A stretch of DNA of 64,000 nucleotides from PNOJ01 sp016706845 (GCA_016706845.1 JADJIV010000002.1:62001-126000), one strand, 5' to 3'. Positions 9,317 through 18,148 are shown, numbered from the stretch's first letter. Notes: generated from the sequence alone by a model not told the origin. Translations and numbers: made by a program.

Positions 9317-11518
9317 CTACCGGCGCCGCGGTCCGCGGTCGCGGTCGCGACCGCCGCCGCCCCCGCGCCCGCCCCGGTCGCCGCCGTCGCGGCGCGGCCC
9401 GCGGTCGCTCGACTGGTTCGGGTCGACGCCCTCGGGCACCGGCAGCAGCGCCTTGCGGCTGAGCCGGACCTTGCCCGAGCGCGAGTCCACCTCGACCAGC
9501 TTGACCTGGACCGACTCGTTGATCTGCAGGACGTCCTCGACGTTGCCGACGCGGAAGTGCTCGATCTCCGAGATGTGGAGCAGGCCCTCCTTGCCGGGCA
9601 GGTACTCGACGAAGGCGCCGAAGTCCACGATCGAGACCACGCGGCCCGTGTAGACGGCGCCGACCTCGGGCTCGGTCATCATCATGCGGATGCGCTCGAC
9701 GCACTCGTTGCCCTTCGCCTGGTCGGGCGCCGAGACGAAGACCAGACCGTCGTCGTTGATGTCGATGTTGGTCTCGGTCTCCTCCTGGAGCTTCTTGATC
9801 ACCTTGCCGCCCGGGCCGATCAGCTCGCCGATGCGCTTGGGCGGGATCTGGATGGTGATGATCTTCGGGGCGTACTGGCACAGCTCCTTGGCCGGCTCGG
9901 CGATGGCCTCGTGCATGATGCCCAGGATGTGGTGCCGCGCGTTGCGGGCGTCGGTCAGGGCCTGCAGCATGATCGCGCGGCTGATGCCGCCGATCTTGGT
10001 GTCCATCTGGAAGGCCGTGATGCCGTCGCGGGTGCCGGTGACCTTGAAGTCCATGTCGCCGAGGTGGTCCTCGACGCCCAGGATGTCGGTCAGCACGGCG
10101 ACCTTCTCGCCCTCCTTGATCAGGCCCATGGCCACGCCGGCCACGGCCTTCTTGATGGGCACGCCCGCCTGCATCAGCGCGAGGCTGGCGGAGCAGACCG
10201 TGGCCATCGAGCTGGAGCCGTTCGACTCCAGGATGTCCGACACGATGCGGATCGTGTAGGGGAAGTCCTCCTGGGTGGGCAGCAGGGGGCGCAGGGCGCG
10301 CTCGGCCAGCTTGCCGTGGCCGATCTCGCGGCGGCCGGTGCCGCTGTAGCGGCCGGTCTCGCCCACGCTGAAGGGCGGGAAGTTGTAGTGGAGGTAGTAG
10401 GGGCTCCACCACTCGCCCTCGAGGGCGTCGATCTTCTGCTCGTCCGACTTGGTGCCCAGGGTCACGGTGCCCAGCGACTGGGTCTCGCCGCGGGTGAACA
10501 GGGCCGAGCCGTGGACGCGGGGCAGCAGGCCCAGCTCGATGTCGATCGGCCGCACCGTGGTCAGGTCGCGGCCGTCGGCGCGCACGCCCTCGTCCACGAC
10601 CATGGCCCGCATGGCCTTCTTCTCGAGCTTGGCGAAGGCGGCCAGGGCCTCGGCGTCGGGCTTGCCCGCCTCGTCGGCGAAGGTCGTCTTGACCTTCTCG
10701 TGCAGGGCCGCCACCGCGTCCTGGCGCGTGTGCTTGGCCTTGATGCGGATGGCGGCGTCGAGGTCGGACGCCACGGCGGCGCGGACCGCCTCCAACTTGG
10801 CGGGGTCCAGCACGCGGGCCGCGACGGCGAACTTCTCGCGCGCGCCGGCCTTGGCGACCAGCTCGCGCTGCAGGGCGTTGAGCTGGCGGATCCAGCCGTG
10901 GGCGAAGTCGATGGCGTCGAGCAGGCGGTCCTCGGAGACCTCGCTGCAGGAACCCTCGATCATGCAGACGATGTCGTCGGTGCCGGCCACGACCAGGTCC
11001 ATGCTCGACTCCTCGAGCTGGGCGAAGGTCGGGTTGGGCACGAACTCGCCGGCGATCTCGGCCACGCGCACGCCCGAGACGTACTCGCCGAACGGCACGT
11101 CCGACAGGTTCAGGGCCAGCGAGGCGCCGGTGATGCTCAGGACGTCGGCGTGGAAGTCGGTGTCCGAGCTGATGACGAAGGCCACGACGTCGGTCGCGTG
11201 GCGGTAGCCGTCGGGGAACAGCGGCCGCAGCGGGCGGTCGATCAGGCGCGCCGACAGGGTCTCGCGCTCGCTCGGCCGGGCCTCGCGCTTGAAGAAGCCG
11301 CCGGGGATCTTGCCCGCGGCGTAGGTCTTGTTGCGGTACTCGACGAACAGCGGGAGGAAGTCGCGGTCGCTGACGTTCTTGTCCGCCGTGGCCGTCACCA
11401 GGACCCGGGTGTCGCCCAGGCCCACGACGCAGGCGCCGCCCGCCTGGCGGGCCATCTTGCCGGTCTCCAGCGAGTACTCGGCGCCGTTCATCTGCAATGC
11501 CGTCTTGTGTCCGTTCAT
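9317..11518 (-). CDS. pnp: Polynucleotide phosphorylase with RGG-like tail
   Basis: A 733-residue 3'-5' phosphorolytic exoribonuclease and degradosome component. Order of domains: RNase PH-1 (GKIPGGFFKRE, DRPLRPLFP), helical linker, RNase PH-2 (TRGETQSLGTVTLG, GTRDGITAFQMD), KH (about 575-635, IGPGGKVIKKLQ) and S1 (about 640-705, YTGRVVSIVDFGAFVEYLPG). After the S1 domain comes a disordered tail of about 28 residues built almost only of G, R and D (GGDRGGRGGGGGRDRDRG). Such tails bind RNA in other proteins; here that is inference. The ATG at 11518 follows a GGAAGGAAG purine-rich site. It lies downstream of rpsO with a 194-base leader containing a hairpin. Confidence 0.96.
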   Translation of the reverse strand: MNGHKTALQMNGAEYSLETGKMARQAGGACVVGLGDTRVLVTATADKNVSDRDFLPLFVEYRNKTYAAGKIPGGFFKREARPSERETLSARLIDRPLRPLFPDGYRHATDVVAFVISSDTDFHADVLSITGASLALNLSDVPFGEYVSGVRVAEIAGEFVPNPTFAQLEESSMDLVVAGTDDIVCMIEGSCSEVSEDRLLDAIDFAHGWIRQLNALQRELVAKAGAREKFAVAARVLDPAKLEAVRAAVASDLDAAIRIKAKHTRQDAVAALHEKVKTTFADEAGKPDAEALAAFAKLEKKAMRAMVVDEGVRADGRDLTTVRPIDIELGLLPRVHGSALFTRGETQSLGTVTLGTKSDEQKIDALEGEWWSPYYLHYNFPPFSVGETGRYSGTGRREIGHGKLAERALRPLLPTQEDFPYTIRIVSDILESNGSSSMATVCSASLALMQAGVPIKKAVAGVAMGLIKEGEKVAVLTDILGVEDHLGDMDFKVTGTRDGITAFQMDTKIGGISRAIMLQALTDARNARHHILGIMHEAIAEPAKELCQYAPKIITIQIPPKRIGELIGPGGKVIKKLQEETETNIDINDDGLVFVSAPDQAKGNECVERIRMMMTEPEVGAVYTGRVVSIVDFGAFVEYLPGKEGLLHISEIEHFRVGNVEDVLQINESVQVKLVEVDSRSGKVRLSRKALLPVPEGVDPNQSSDRGPRRDGGDRGGRGGGGGRDRDRGPRRR

Positions 11519-11564
11519 CTTTTCTTTCTTCCTTCCTTACAGCTTTTGCGCAGCATGCGCTGGC

Positions 11565-11580
11565 GTCCGCCCATGCGGAC
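11565..11580 (-). promoter_or_regulatory. Hairpin in pnp leader
   Basis: GTCCGC and GCGGAC enclose a 4-base loop about 50 bases upstream of the pnp start, within the rpsO-pnp spacer. In enterobacteria the pnp leader hairpin is cut by RNase III and mediates autoregulation. Whether this short stem acts that way is unknown. Confidence 0.35.
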
Positions 11581-11712
11581 GGCCGCGGACGTCTGGCGAC
11601 GCCGCGGCATCGCTCCCGGGTCGTGTGCGACGCGCGCCGATCCCGCCGGGACCCGCCTGATTTATTGGAGAATGCGGTGTCCTGTCCGAAACCATGGGGG
11701 GCACCGCGGCGG

Positions 11713-11982
11713 TCAGCCGCGGATGCCCAGCTCCTTGATCAGGGAGCGGTAGCTCTCCAGGTTCTTCCGCTTCAGGTAGTTCAGCAGCCGCTTGCGCTGC
11801 CCGACCATCTTCAAGAGACCACGCCGGGAGTGGAAGTCCTTCTTGTGGGTCTTGAAGTGCTCGGTGAGGTGGTTGATGCGCGCGGTCAGCAGCGCGATCT
11901 GCACCTCGGGCGAGCCGGAGTCCGACTCGTGCTTCCTGAATTGGGAGATGACCTGGTCTTTCTGATCCTTGTTCATTGCCAT
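11713..11982 (-). CDS. rpsO: 30S ribosomal protein S15
   Basis: A full-length 89-residue S15, which binds the central domain of 16S rRNA. Family landmarks: DSGSPEVQIALLTARINHLTEH, followed by HKKDFHSRRGLLKMVGQRKRLLNYLKRK. The ATG at 11982 sits 8 bases after a near-perfect AAGGAGG (11991-11997), the strongest ribosome-binding site in this region. A second in-frame ATG at 11976 is possible. A Rho-independent terminator of the upstream gene lies at 12122-12145, so rpsO should have its own promoter in the roughly 140 bases between. Confidence 0.97.
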   Translation of the reverse strand: MAMNKDQKDQVISQFRKHESDSGSPEVQIALLTARINHLTEHFKTHKKDFHSRRGLLKMVGQRKRLLNYLKRKNLESYRSLIKELGIRG

Positions 11983-12289
11983 CGTCAGAACCTCCTTAGC
12001 TCATGACGTCACGATGGCCGCAGGCTGGCGCCCGCCCCCGGGGGTCTTCGTCGGGTTCCCCGAGGCCGAGCCTGGTCGCCGCTGGGGCGTGCCAACCCGC
12101 TTACATGCGCCGGGCAGAACCAAAAACGCGAGGCTGAGCCCCGCGTCCCTGCGCCCGCAGAATATAGCCGAGGCCGCAATCGGGGGCAAGCGGGATTCCG
12201 GCATGGCTTCGGCCGCGGGCGGCCGGACTTGAGAGGGGCCCGGCGCCGCGGAGAAACCGCCTGCACCGAACCCCCTAACCGACTCGTTC
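11983..12289. other. Intergenic: cysC 3' region and rpsO leader
   Basis: About 300 bases with no gene I trust. It holds the cysC terminator (12122-12145) and the rpsO Shine-Dalgarno. A long open frame continuing from cysC crosses the whole stretch, but its translation is arginine/proline-rich and it would read through the terminator. I see no convincing -35/-10 pair for rpsO. Confidence 0.5.
12122..12145 (-). terminator. Rho-independent terminator after cysC
   Basis: Read on the minus strand, a 9-bp stem (CGCGGGGCT with AGCCTCGCG, one G-U pair) with a tiny loop is followed at once by TTTTT. It ends the rfbA-rfbC-cysC transcript and separates it from rpsO. Confidence 0.85.
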
Positions 12290-12947
12290 TTATCGTGTTG
12301 TGGATTTCGACGAAGCGCCGCGGCGCCGCTCGGCCGGCCCCCGCGAGGATCCCCCGCCGCTCCAGTTCGGCCAGGATCTGGGCGATGCAGGCGGCCCCGT
12401 CGTGCTCGTCGGTCTGGACGAGGATCTCCGGCGTCAGCGGCTCCTCGTAGGGGGCGCTGATGCCGGTGAACTCGGCGATCTCCCCCGCGCGGGCCTTCTT
12501 GTAGAGCCCCTTGGTGTCGCGGCGCTCGCACTCCAGCAGCGAGCAGCGGCAGTAGACCTCCAGGAAGTCGCCGTCCTCGACCAGCTCGCGGTTGGCGTCG
12601 CGGTCGGTGCGGTAGGGCGAGATGAAGGCGGTCAGCACGATGACGCCGGCGTCGAGCATCAGCTTGGACACCTCGCCGATGCGCCGGATGTTCTCGGTGC
12701 GATCGGCGGGGCTGAAGCCCAGGTCGCGGTTCAGGCCGAAGCGCACGTTGTCGCCGTCCAGCACGTAGGTCTGGCAGCCGCGCTCGAAGAGCGCCTTCTC
12801 GACGCCGCGGGCCAGCGTCGACTTGCCGGCGCCGGACAGGCCCGTGAACCAGAGGATGGCGCCGCGGTGGCCGTTGCGGCGGGCGCGGTCGGCGCGCTTG
12901 ATGTCCGAGTGCGACCAGGTGATGTTGCGGCTCTTCGGTGTGGTCAT
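12290..12947 (-). CDS. cysC: Adenylylsulfate (APS) kinase; 3' end probably frameshifted
   Basis: CysC phosphorylates APS to PAPS in sulfate activation. Visible: Walker A GLSGAGKST (36-44), DGDNVRFGLNRDLGFSP, the phosphoserine-type motif FISPYRTDRD and KGLYKKARAGEI. The kinase domain ends by about residue 195 (ILAELERRGIL). The frame as given then stays open to 12009, making 312 aa with an arginine/proline-rich tail that crosses a terminator. Removing one G from the G5 run at 12338-12342 would bring a TAA at 12290-12292 into frame and give about 218 aa, close to the family norm. I prefer that reading. No sulfate adenylyltransferase genes are nearby; the neighbours are rfbC and rfbA, so PAPS for modifying surface sugars is a possible use (inference). 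Confidence 0.85.
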
Positions 12948-13030
12948 GTCTGCTCCCGCCGCACGCTCGGCGCGGTCTTGAAGTGGTGGTTGCGGGCGAA
13001 GAACGCACCCGCGGCCGGGCCCGGCAAATG

Positions 13031-13048
13031 AAAAAACGGCGAACCGCC
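13031..13048 (-). terminator. Possible terminator after rfbC
   Basis: On the minus strand a short GGCG/CGCC stem is followed by G and TTTTTT, 14 bases after the rfbC stop. The stem is only 4 bp, so termination may be partial. A run of 9 C (13047-13055) borders it. Confidence 0.4.
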
Positions 13049-13061
13049 CCCCCCCGCGGCC

Positions 13062-13608
13062 TCAGCCGAAGAGCTCCGCCTCCCGCAGGGGGACCGCGCC
13101 GCGGTCCTTCTCCGAGAGCACCGCGGCGGCCGGCAGCGGCCAGGCGATGCCCAGGTCCGGGGTCGTCCCAGCGGATGCAGCGCTCGGCCTGCTTGTCGTA
13201 GTAGTCCGTGGTCTTGTAGAGCACGTCCGCCTCGTCGCTCAGCGTCAGGAAGGCGTGGGCGAACCCCGGCGGGATCCAGAGCTGGCGGTGGTTGTCGCCC
13301 GAGAGCGTCGCCGCGGTCCACTTGCCGCAGGCGGGCGAGTCCCGCCGCAGGTCGACCGCCACGTCGAAGATCTCGCCGCGCACCGCCTGCACGAGCTTGC
13401 CCTGGACGTGCCGCACCTGGTAGTGCAGCCCCCGCACCACGCCGCGCCGCGAGCGGGAGTGGTTGTCCTGCACGAAATCCGGCAGGAAGCCGACGGCCTC
13501 GCGCCAGGTCCGGGCGTTGAAGCTCTCCAGGAAGAAGCCCCGCTCGTCCGGGAAGACCCGCGGCTCCAGCAGCAGCACGTCGGGCAGATCCGTCTTCTTG
13601 ACGATCAT
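13062..13608 (-). CDS. rfbC: dTDP-4-dehydrorhamnose 3,5-epimerase (frameshifted in this sequence)
   Basis: RfbC/RmlC epimerises dTDP-4-keto-6-deoxyglucose on the way to dTDP-rhamnose. The cupin shows FPDERGFFLESFN, QDNHSRSRRGVVRGLHYQ (catalytic His), VDLRRDSP and WIPPGFAHAFLTLSDEA. The frame breaks after CIRWDDP: the CCCC at 13159-13162 should be CCC. Deleting one base gives DLGIAWPLPAAAVLSEKD and a TGA at 13062, 181 aa in all, the normal length. The ATG directly follows the rfbA TAG, so the two are translated together. The rfbB and rfbD genes needed to complete the pathway are not in this window. Confidence 0.94.
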
Positions 13609-14505
13609 CTACAGGCCTTCCTTCAGAAGCCGCTCGAGGTAGGAACGGTAGCTCGAGGCGGGCATCGCCGCGGTCGTCGCCTCGAGGCCGGCCCGGTCCA
13701 GGAAGCCGCGGTTGTAGGCCACCTCTTCCAGGCAGGCGATCTTGAGCCCCTGGCGGGCCTCGAGCAGCCCGATGAACTGGCTGGCCTCGAGCAGGCTGGT
13801 GTGGGTGCCGGTGTCGAGCCAGGCGATGCCGCGGCCGAGCTTCTCGACCACCAGCTCGCCGCGCTCGAGGTAGGCCCGGTTGACGTCGGAGATCTCCAGC
13901 TCGCCGCGCGGCGAGGGCTTCAGGCCGCGGGTGATCTCCACGACCCGCTCATCGAAGAGGTAGAGGCCGGGGATCGCGTAGCGCGAGCGCGGCCGCAGCG
14001 GCTTCTCCTCGATGCTGACCGCGCGGCCCGCCGCGTCGAACTCCACCACGCCGTAGCGCTCGGGGTCCAGCACCGGGTAGCCGAAGATGCGGGCGCCGCC
14101 GCGGAATTCGGCCACGATGCGGTCCAGGTTCATGCGGCCGTGGAAGACGTTGTCGCCCAGGATCAGGCAGACGCCCTCGCCCGCCAGGAACTCCTCCCCG
14201 ACCAGGAAGGCCTGGGCGATGCCCTTGGGTTCCGGCTGGACCACGTAGGTCAGGCTGATCCCCCACTGCGAGCCGTCGCCGAGCAGGTCCTCGAAGCGGG
14301 GCGTGTCCTGCGGCGTCGAGATCACCAGGATGTCCCGCAGTCCGGCCATCATCAGGGTGGCCAGCGGGTAGTAGATCATGGGCTTGTCGTACACCGGCTG
14401 CAGCTGCTTGCTGGCCACGCGGGTCAGCGGGTACAGGCGGCTGCCGGCGCCGCCGGCCAGCACGATCCCCTTGCGCAGGCCCGGGTCGGATCGGGTGGTG
14501 TCCAT
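13609..14505 (-). CDS. rfbA: Glucose-1-phosphate thymidylyltransferase
   Basis: A 298-residue RmlA of the short type, making dTDP-glucose from dTTP and glucose 1-phosphate, the first step to dTDP-rhamnose. Signature LAGGAGSRLYPLT (about 17-28), KPMIYYPLATLM, YVVQPEPKGIAQAF, LGDNVF, IEEKP and WLDTGTHTSLLEAS are all present. The ATG at 14505 has AGGAG 6 bases upstream; the open frame continues upstream but only as the shadow of ribF. Followed directly by rfbC. The pair sits downstream of ribF and is unusual inside a nusA-infB-truB-ribF-rpsO neighbourhood. Confidence 0.95.
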   Translation of the reverse strand: MDTTRSDPGLRKGIVLAGGAGSRLYPLTRVASKQLQPVYDKPMIYYPLATLMMAGLRDILVISTPQDTPRFEDLLGDGSQWGISLTYVVQPEPKGIAQAFLVGEEFLAGEGVCLILGDNVFHGRMNLDRIVAEFRGGARIFGYPVLDPERYGVVEFDAAGRAVSIEEKPLRPRSRYAIPGLYLFDERVVEITRGLKPSPRGELEISDVNRAYLERGELVVEKLGRGIAWLDTGTHTSLLEASQFIGLLEARQGLKIACLEEVAYNRGFLDRAGLEATTAAMPASSYRSYLERLLKEGL

Positions 14506-14528
14506 CGGTCGCTCCTGGACGGGAGGGC

Positions 14529-15635
14529 TCAGCCCCCGCGCCGGTTGAAGGTCTCGGAATCCAGGGCCGCGCGCGCGCCGGCCTCGTCGCGGGCCAGCTG
14601 CTCCCGCAGCGCCTCGACCGAGGGGAACGCCCGCTCGTCGCGCAGCCTGGTCACCCATTCCAGCTTGAGGCTGCGCTCGCGCACGTACCCGCGGAAGTCC
14701 AGCACATGCACTTCGAGCCGCGGCTGCGGCAGGCCGCCGGGGTGGATGGTCGGCGCGGAGCCGTAGTTGAGCATCCCCCGGCAGACGGCGCGCTCGGTGC
14801 CCGGGGCGCCGAGCAGGTCGCCGTGGCGGTCGACCTCGGGCAGGTGGCCGTGACGGTAACCGACCACCGCCCGGCGGTCGTCGCCGACGACGGCGTCGGA
14901 CGGCACGTGGACCCAGACGGCGTAGACGCCGGGAGCCGGCAGCTGCTTGTCGGGGTCCAGGGGTTCGACGTTGGCCGTGGGGTAGCCGAACGTCGCGCCG
15001 CGGCCGGCCCCGTAACCCACCTCCCCCCAGAGGCTGTAGGGGCGGCCGAGCATGTCCGCGGCCCGGGCCACCTCGCCCTCGCGCAGCAGGCGGCGGACCG
15101 CGGAACTGCTGACGACCTCGCCGCCGAGCGCCAGCGGCGGCACGACTTCGAAGCTGAAGCCGTCGCGACGGGCCAGCTCCGCCAGGGAGTCGGCGCGGCC
15201 GCCGCGGCCGGCGCCCAGGTGCACGTCGTGCCCGCCGGCGAGGTGGCGCATGCCGAGCAGACCGCTCAGGAAGCGGCGGACGAACTCGTCGTAGGGCAGG
15301 GCGGCGAGCGCCGGGCAGAAGTCGGCGGCGACGACCGCGTCGATCCCCGTCTCCTGCAGGAGCGCCAGCTTCTCGCTCCAGCTGGTCAGCAGGCGCGGGC
15401 GGTCGGCGTCCAGGACGCTGCGCGGGTGGTGGCGGAAGGTGAACAGGCAACTCAGGGCGAGGCCCCGCTGCTCGCGGGCCCGGCGGACGGCGTCGATGAG
15501 CGCGCGGTGGCCGAGGTGCACGCCGTCGAAGGCGCCCAGCGCGACCGCCGTGTCGGCCAGGGCTTCGCCGGGCAGCGTTTCGCGGCCGTCCAGGATCCGC
15601 GTGATCAGTTCGCTGCTGAGCCGGATCAGGCGCAC
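14529..15635 (-). CDS. ribF: Bifunctional riboflavin kinase / FAD synthetase
   Basis: RibF makes FMN and then FAD. The N-terminal nucleotidyltransferase half has LGAFDGVHLGHRAL and TFRHHPRSVL. SSSAVRRLLREGEV precedes the C-terminal flavokinase domain (GRPYSLWGEVGYGAG, FGYPTANV, and the acidic LEVHVLDFRGYVR). I chose the GTG at 15635, which has GGAGG upstream that overlaps the truB TAG; that gives 368 aa. The longer frame to 15710 adds only arginine-rich sequence. Within the kinase half an insert of about 30 residues rich in R, H and D (VGDDRRAVVGYRHGHLPEVD) is atypical. Confidence 0.93.
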   Translation of the reverse strand: MRLIRLSSELITRILDGRETLPGEALADTAVALGAFDGVHLGHRALIDAVRRAREQRGLALSCLFTFRHHPRSVLDADRPRLLTSWSEKLALLQETGIDAVVAADFCPALAALPYDEFVRRFLSGLLGMRHLAGGHDVHLGAGRGGRADSLAELARRDGFSFEVVPPLALGGEVVSSSAVRRLLREGEVARAADMLGRPYSLWGEVGYGAGRGATFGYPTANVEPLDPDKQLPAPGVYAVWVHVPSDAVVGDDRRAVVGYRHGHLPEVDRHGDLLGAPGTERAVCRGMLNYGSAPTIHPGGLPQPRLEVHVLDFRGYVRERSLKLEWVTRLRDERAFPSVEALREQLARDEAGARAALDSETFNRRGG

Positions 15636-15645
15636 GATCTCCCTC

Positions 15646-16641
15646 CTAGTCCGGCGTGGGCGCCGCCGGGAACACGGCCGGCGTGCGCAGGCGCCACGCG
15701 CCGGCGTCATCCGCCTCCATCCGGGCGATCGCGACCAGGCTGCCGTCCGGGGCCAGCAGACGCAGCAGCCCGGCGGGCTCCCCCGGCGCAGCGGCCGCTG
15801 CCGTGCGTTCCGTCAGGTCCGCGCCCGGGGGCAGCCCCCGGCGCAGGTCCGCGGCCTCGCCCGCGGACAGCGGGACCGCCGGCGCCTCCGGCAGGGCCGA
15901 GGCGGACGGGATCACCGCGCCGGCGACGGCCCGCGCGTCCCGCATCATATCCGCCGGCAGGGCCCGCGCAACCTCAAAGGGCCCGACCCGCTCCCGTCGC
16001 AGCGACGACAGGTGCCCGACGGTGCCCAGGGCGAGCGCCAGGTCGCGGGCCAGCGCGCGGACGTACGTCCCGGACGAACAGGCCAGCACCAGGTCGGCCT
16101 CGTGGACCGCCGCCCCGTCGGGCCCGGGGACGCCCCAGCGCACGCCGGCCAGTTCGAGGGAGTCGATGCGCACCGCGCGCGCCGGCGACGCCGTCGGCTC
16201 CTCGCCGCGGCGGGCCCTTTTATAAAGGGGCACCCCGTCGCGCTTCAGGGCCGAGATCACGGGCGGGACCTGCAGCAGTTCACCGCGGAAGCCGGCCAGT
16301 GCGGACGCGAGCCCGTCCGGCGAGGCGGTCACCGCGGCTCGGGCGTCCGGCTGGCCGTCCGCGTCGAGCGTGTCGGTGGACACGCCGAAGCTGACAGTGG
16401 CCCGGTAGGACTTGTCGTGGCCGAGCAGGAAGGTCGAGAGGCGGGTGGCCGCGCCGCAGAGCACCAGCAGCAGGCCGGTGGCCATGGGGTCCAGCGTGCC
16501 GGCGTGACCGCAGCGGTAGCGGGGCGCCCCGCGCGGCTGCCGGCCGGGGCTCAGGGTGCGCAGCACCGTGGCGACCACGGCGTGCGACGACACGCCCCGG
16601 GGCTTGTCGACCAGCAGCAGACCGTGCGGCTTGTGCTCCAT
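15646..16641 (-). CDS. truB: tRNA pseudouridine(55) synthase
   Basis: A 331-residue TruB, which makes pseudouridine 55 in the T-loop of tRNAs. It opens with GLLLVDKPRGVSSH and has the catalytic Asp51 in HAGTLDPMATGLLL. KSYRATVSFGVSTDTLDADG, VPPVISALKRDGVPLYKRAR and CSSGTYVRALARDLA follow. The C-terminal PUA-like region is short and alanine-rich. Its ATG lies 9 bases downstream of the nrnA stop, and ribF starts just beyond its TAG: the usual rbfA-nrnA-truB-ribF order. Confidence 0.95.
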   Translation of the reverse strand: MEHKPHGLLLVDKPRGVSSHAVVATVLRTLSPGRQPRGAPRYRCGHAGTLDPMATGLLLVLCGAATRLSTFLLGHDKSYRATVSFGVSTDTLDADGQPDARAAVTASPDGLASALAGFRGELLQVPPVISALKRDGVPLYKRARRGEEPTASPARAVRIDSLELAGVRWGVPGPDGAAVHEADLVLACSSGTYVRALARDLALALGTVGHLSSLRRERVGPFEVARALPADMMRDARAVAGAVIPSASALPEAPAVPLSAGEAADLRRGLPPGADLTERTAAAAAPGEPAGLLRLLAPDGSLVAIARMEADDAGAWRLRTPAVFPAAPTPD

Positions 16642-16650
16642 GAAGCGGCG

Positions 16651-18064
16651 TCAGTCGAGTTGCAGGGCGAGTTCCGCCACGAGCGCCGCGACCAGCGTCT
16701 CAGGGTCCCCGGTCGCGGTGCAGCCGGCCGCCTGACGGTGGCCGCCGCCGCCGCGCTGCGACGCGGCCGTGTGCACGTCGCCGGCGGCGTCGGTGCGCAG
16801 CGACACGCGCCAGGCGCCGTCCTCGCGCTCCTTCAGGAACACCACGAAGCGCACGCCGCGGACCGCCGAGGCCAGCCCCGTGAACTGCTCGGTGTCGGCC
16901 ATGGTGGTCGCCGTCGCGGCGAGCATCTCGCGCGTGACGCGCAGCGTCAGGATGCGGCCTCCGTGGTGGTAGTCGAAGGTGTCGAGCACCCTGGCCAGCA
17001 GCGCCAGCGAGGCCGGCGAGCGCTGGTGCAGGGTCCGCTCCGCGACGTCGGCGGCGTCGGCGCCGGCCGACACCAGGCGCGCGGCGGCCTCGAAGCTCAG
17101 CGGCAGCGTGTTCGGGAAGCGGAAGCCCCCGGTGTCGGTGTAGAGGCCGGCGTAGAGGTTGGTCGCCATCGTCGCGGTCAGGTCGATCGTCGGAGCGCCC
17201 TCCGGGCCGTCGGCGGCGAGCCCCTCGATCACCCTCAGCACCAGCAGCGTGGCCGAGCTGGCCACCGGCTCGATCCAGCCCGGGCAGCGGCGCGGGGCCG
17301 TTGCCGTCGAGGTGGTGGTCGATGCACCAGGCGGCGCCGACGCGCGCGAGCAGCGGTTCGAGGTCGCCGGTCCGCTCGAGGTGGTGGAAGTCCACGGCGA
17401 CGACCAGGTCCGGCCCTTCGTCGTCGGCGAACGCCGCGGCGACGGCTTCCGGGTCGAGCGCGTCGGCGTAGCCGGGCAGGGACTCGCAGCCCGCCGGCGG
17501 CTCGGCGTAGTGCAGGGCTTCGGCCTCCTTGCCGGCGGCGCGCAGGGCCTCGGCCAGCGCCAGCGCGGAGCCCATGGCGTCGGGGTCGGGGTTCACGTGG
17601 GGCACGACCCAGATCCGCCCGGCGCCGGCGAGGGCCGCGAGGAGGTCCAGGGGCGGCTCGAGCGAGTCCAGGGTCCGCCGCCGCCGCCGCTCGGCCTCGT
17701 CCACGAATTCGCCGCGGGCGCTCAGCTCGTCGAGGATGGTCTCGACGCCCAGGCCCTGGTCGAGCGACTCGTCGTAGATGAAACGCAGGTCGGGAGTGGC
17801 GCGCAGGCGCAGCACGTCGCTGAGGCGGCCCTGCAGGAAGCCGCGCGCCTTCTTCAGGCCCGCCAGGCTGTCCTTGCGCTCCCGCTCGTCGCCGAGGACC
17901 GACACGAAGACCTCGGCGACGGTCTGGTCGCGGTTGAGCTCCACGCCGCTGATCGTGACGAAGCCGACGCGGGGGTCCTTGACCTCGACGGCGAGCAGCT
18001 CGCCGAGGACCTTGCGGATCGCCGCGTTCTGGCGCTGCAGCTTGTAGGGATCCATGCCCACCAT
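16651..18064 (-). CDS. rbfA/nrnA: RbfA fused in frame to NrnA-type DHH phosphoesterase (one frameshift)
   Basis: Residues 1 to about 120 are ribosome-binding factor A (QNAAIRKVLGELLAVEVKDP, SLAGLKKARGFLQGRL, LRFIYDESLDQG). Without a stop the frame passes through EAERRRRRTLDSLEPP into a DHH/DHHA1 nanoRNase/pAp phosphatase: HVNPDPDAMGS, AVDFHHLERTG, CIDHH and QRGGGGHRQAAG. No ATG separates the two; a GTG in the linker could be a separate nrnA start. At 17279-17281 GGG should be GG; removing one G restores LPGWIEPVASSA and gives about 470 aa. Starts at 18064 or 18055 are both possible (MVGM). A real fusion is the simplest reading, but in a sequence with many indels a hidden rbfA stop cannot be excluded. 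Confidence 0.85.
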
Positions 18065-18086
18065 CCTGGCTTCGGCCTGGAAACGC

Positions 18087-18113
18087 GGCAGGACGGCTGC
18101 GCGCCGTCCTGCC
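18087..18113 (-). promoter_or_regulatory. Strong hairpin between infB and rbfA
   Basis: A perfect 10-bp stem (GGCAGGACGG with CCGTCCTGCC) with a 7-base loop fills the 84-base infB-rbfA gap. No T-run follows, so it is more likely a processing or stability element than a terminator. Confidence 0.45.
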
Positions 18114-18148
18114 CGCCGGTCCGCCGGCGCCGGCCGCGCGCGTCCGCG

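Noticed and set aside
13047..13055. C9 tract as a phase-variation switch
   Set aside because: It lies after the rfbC stop and before cysC, not in a coding region or between promoter elements. The C8 at 58003-58010 is likewise intergenic.
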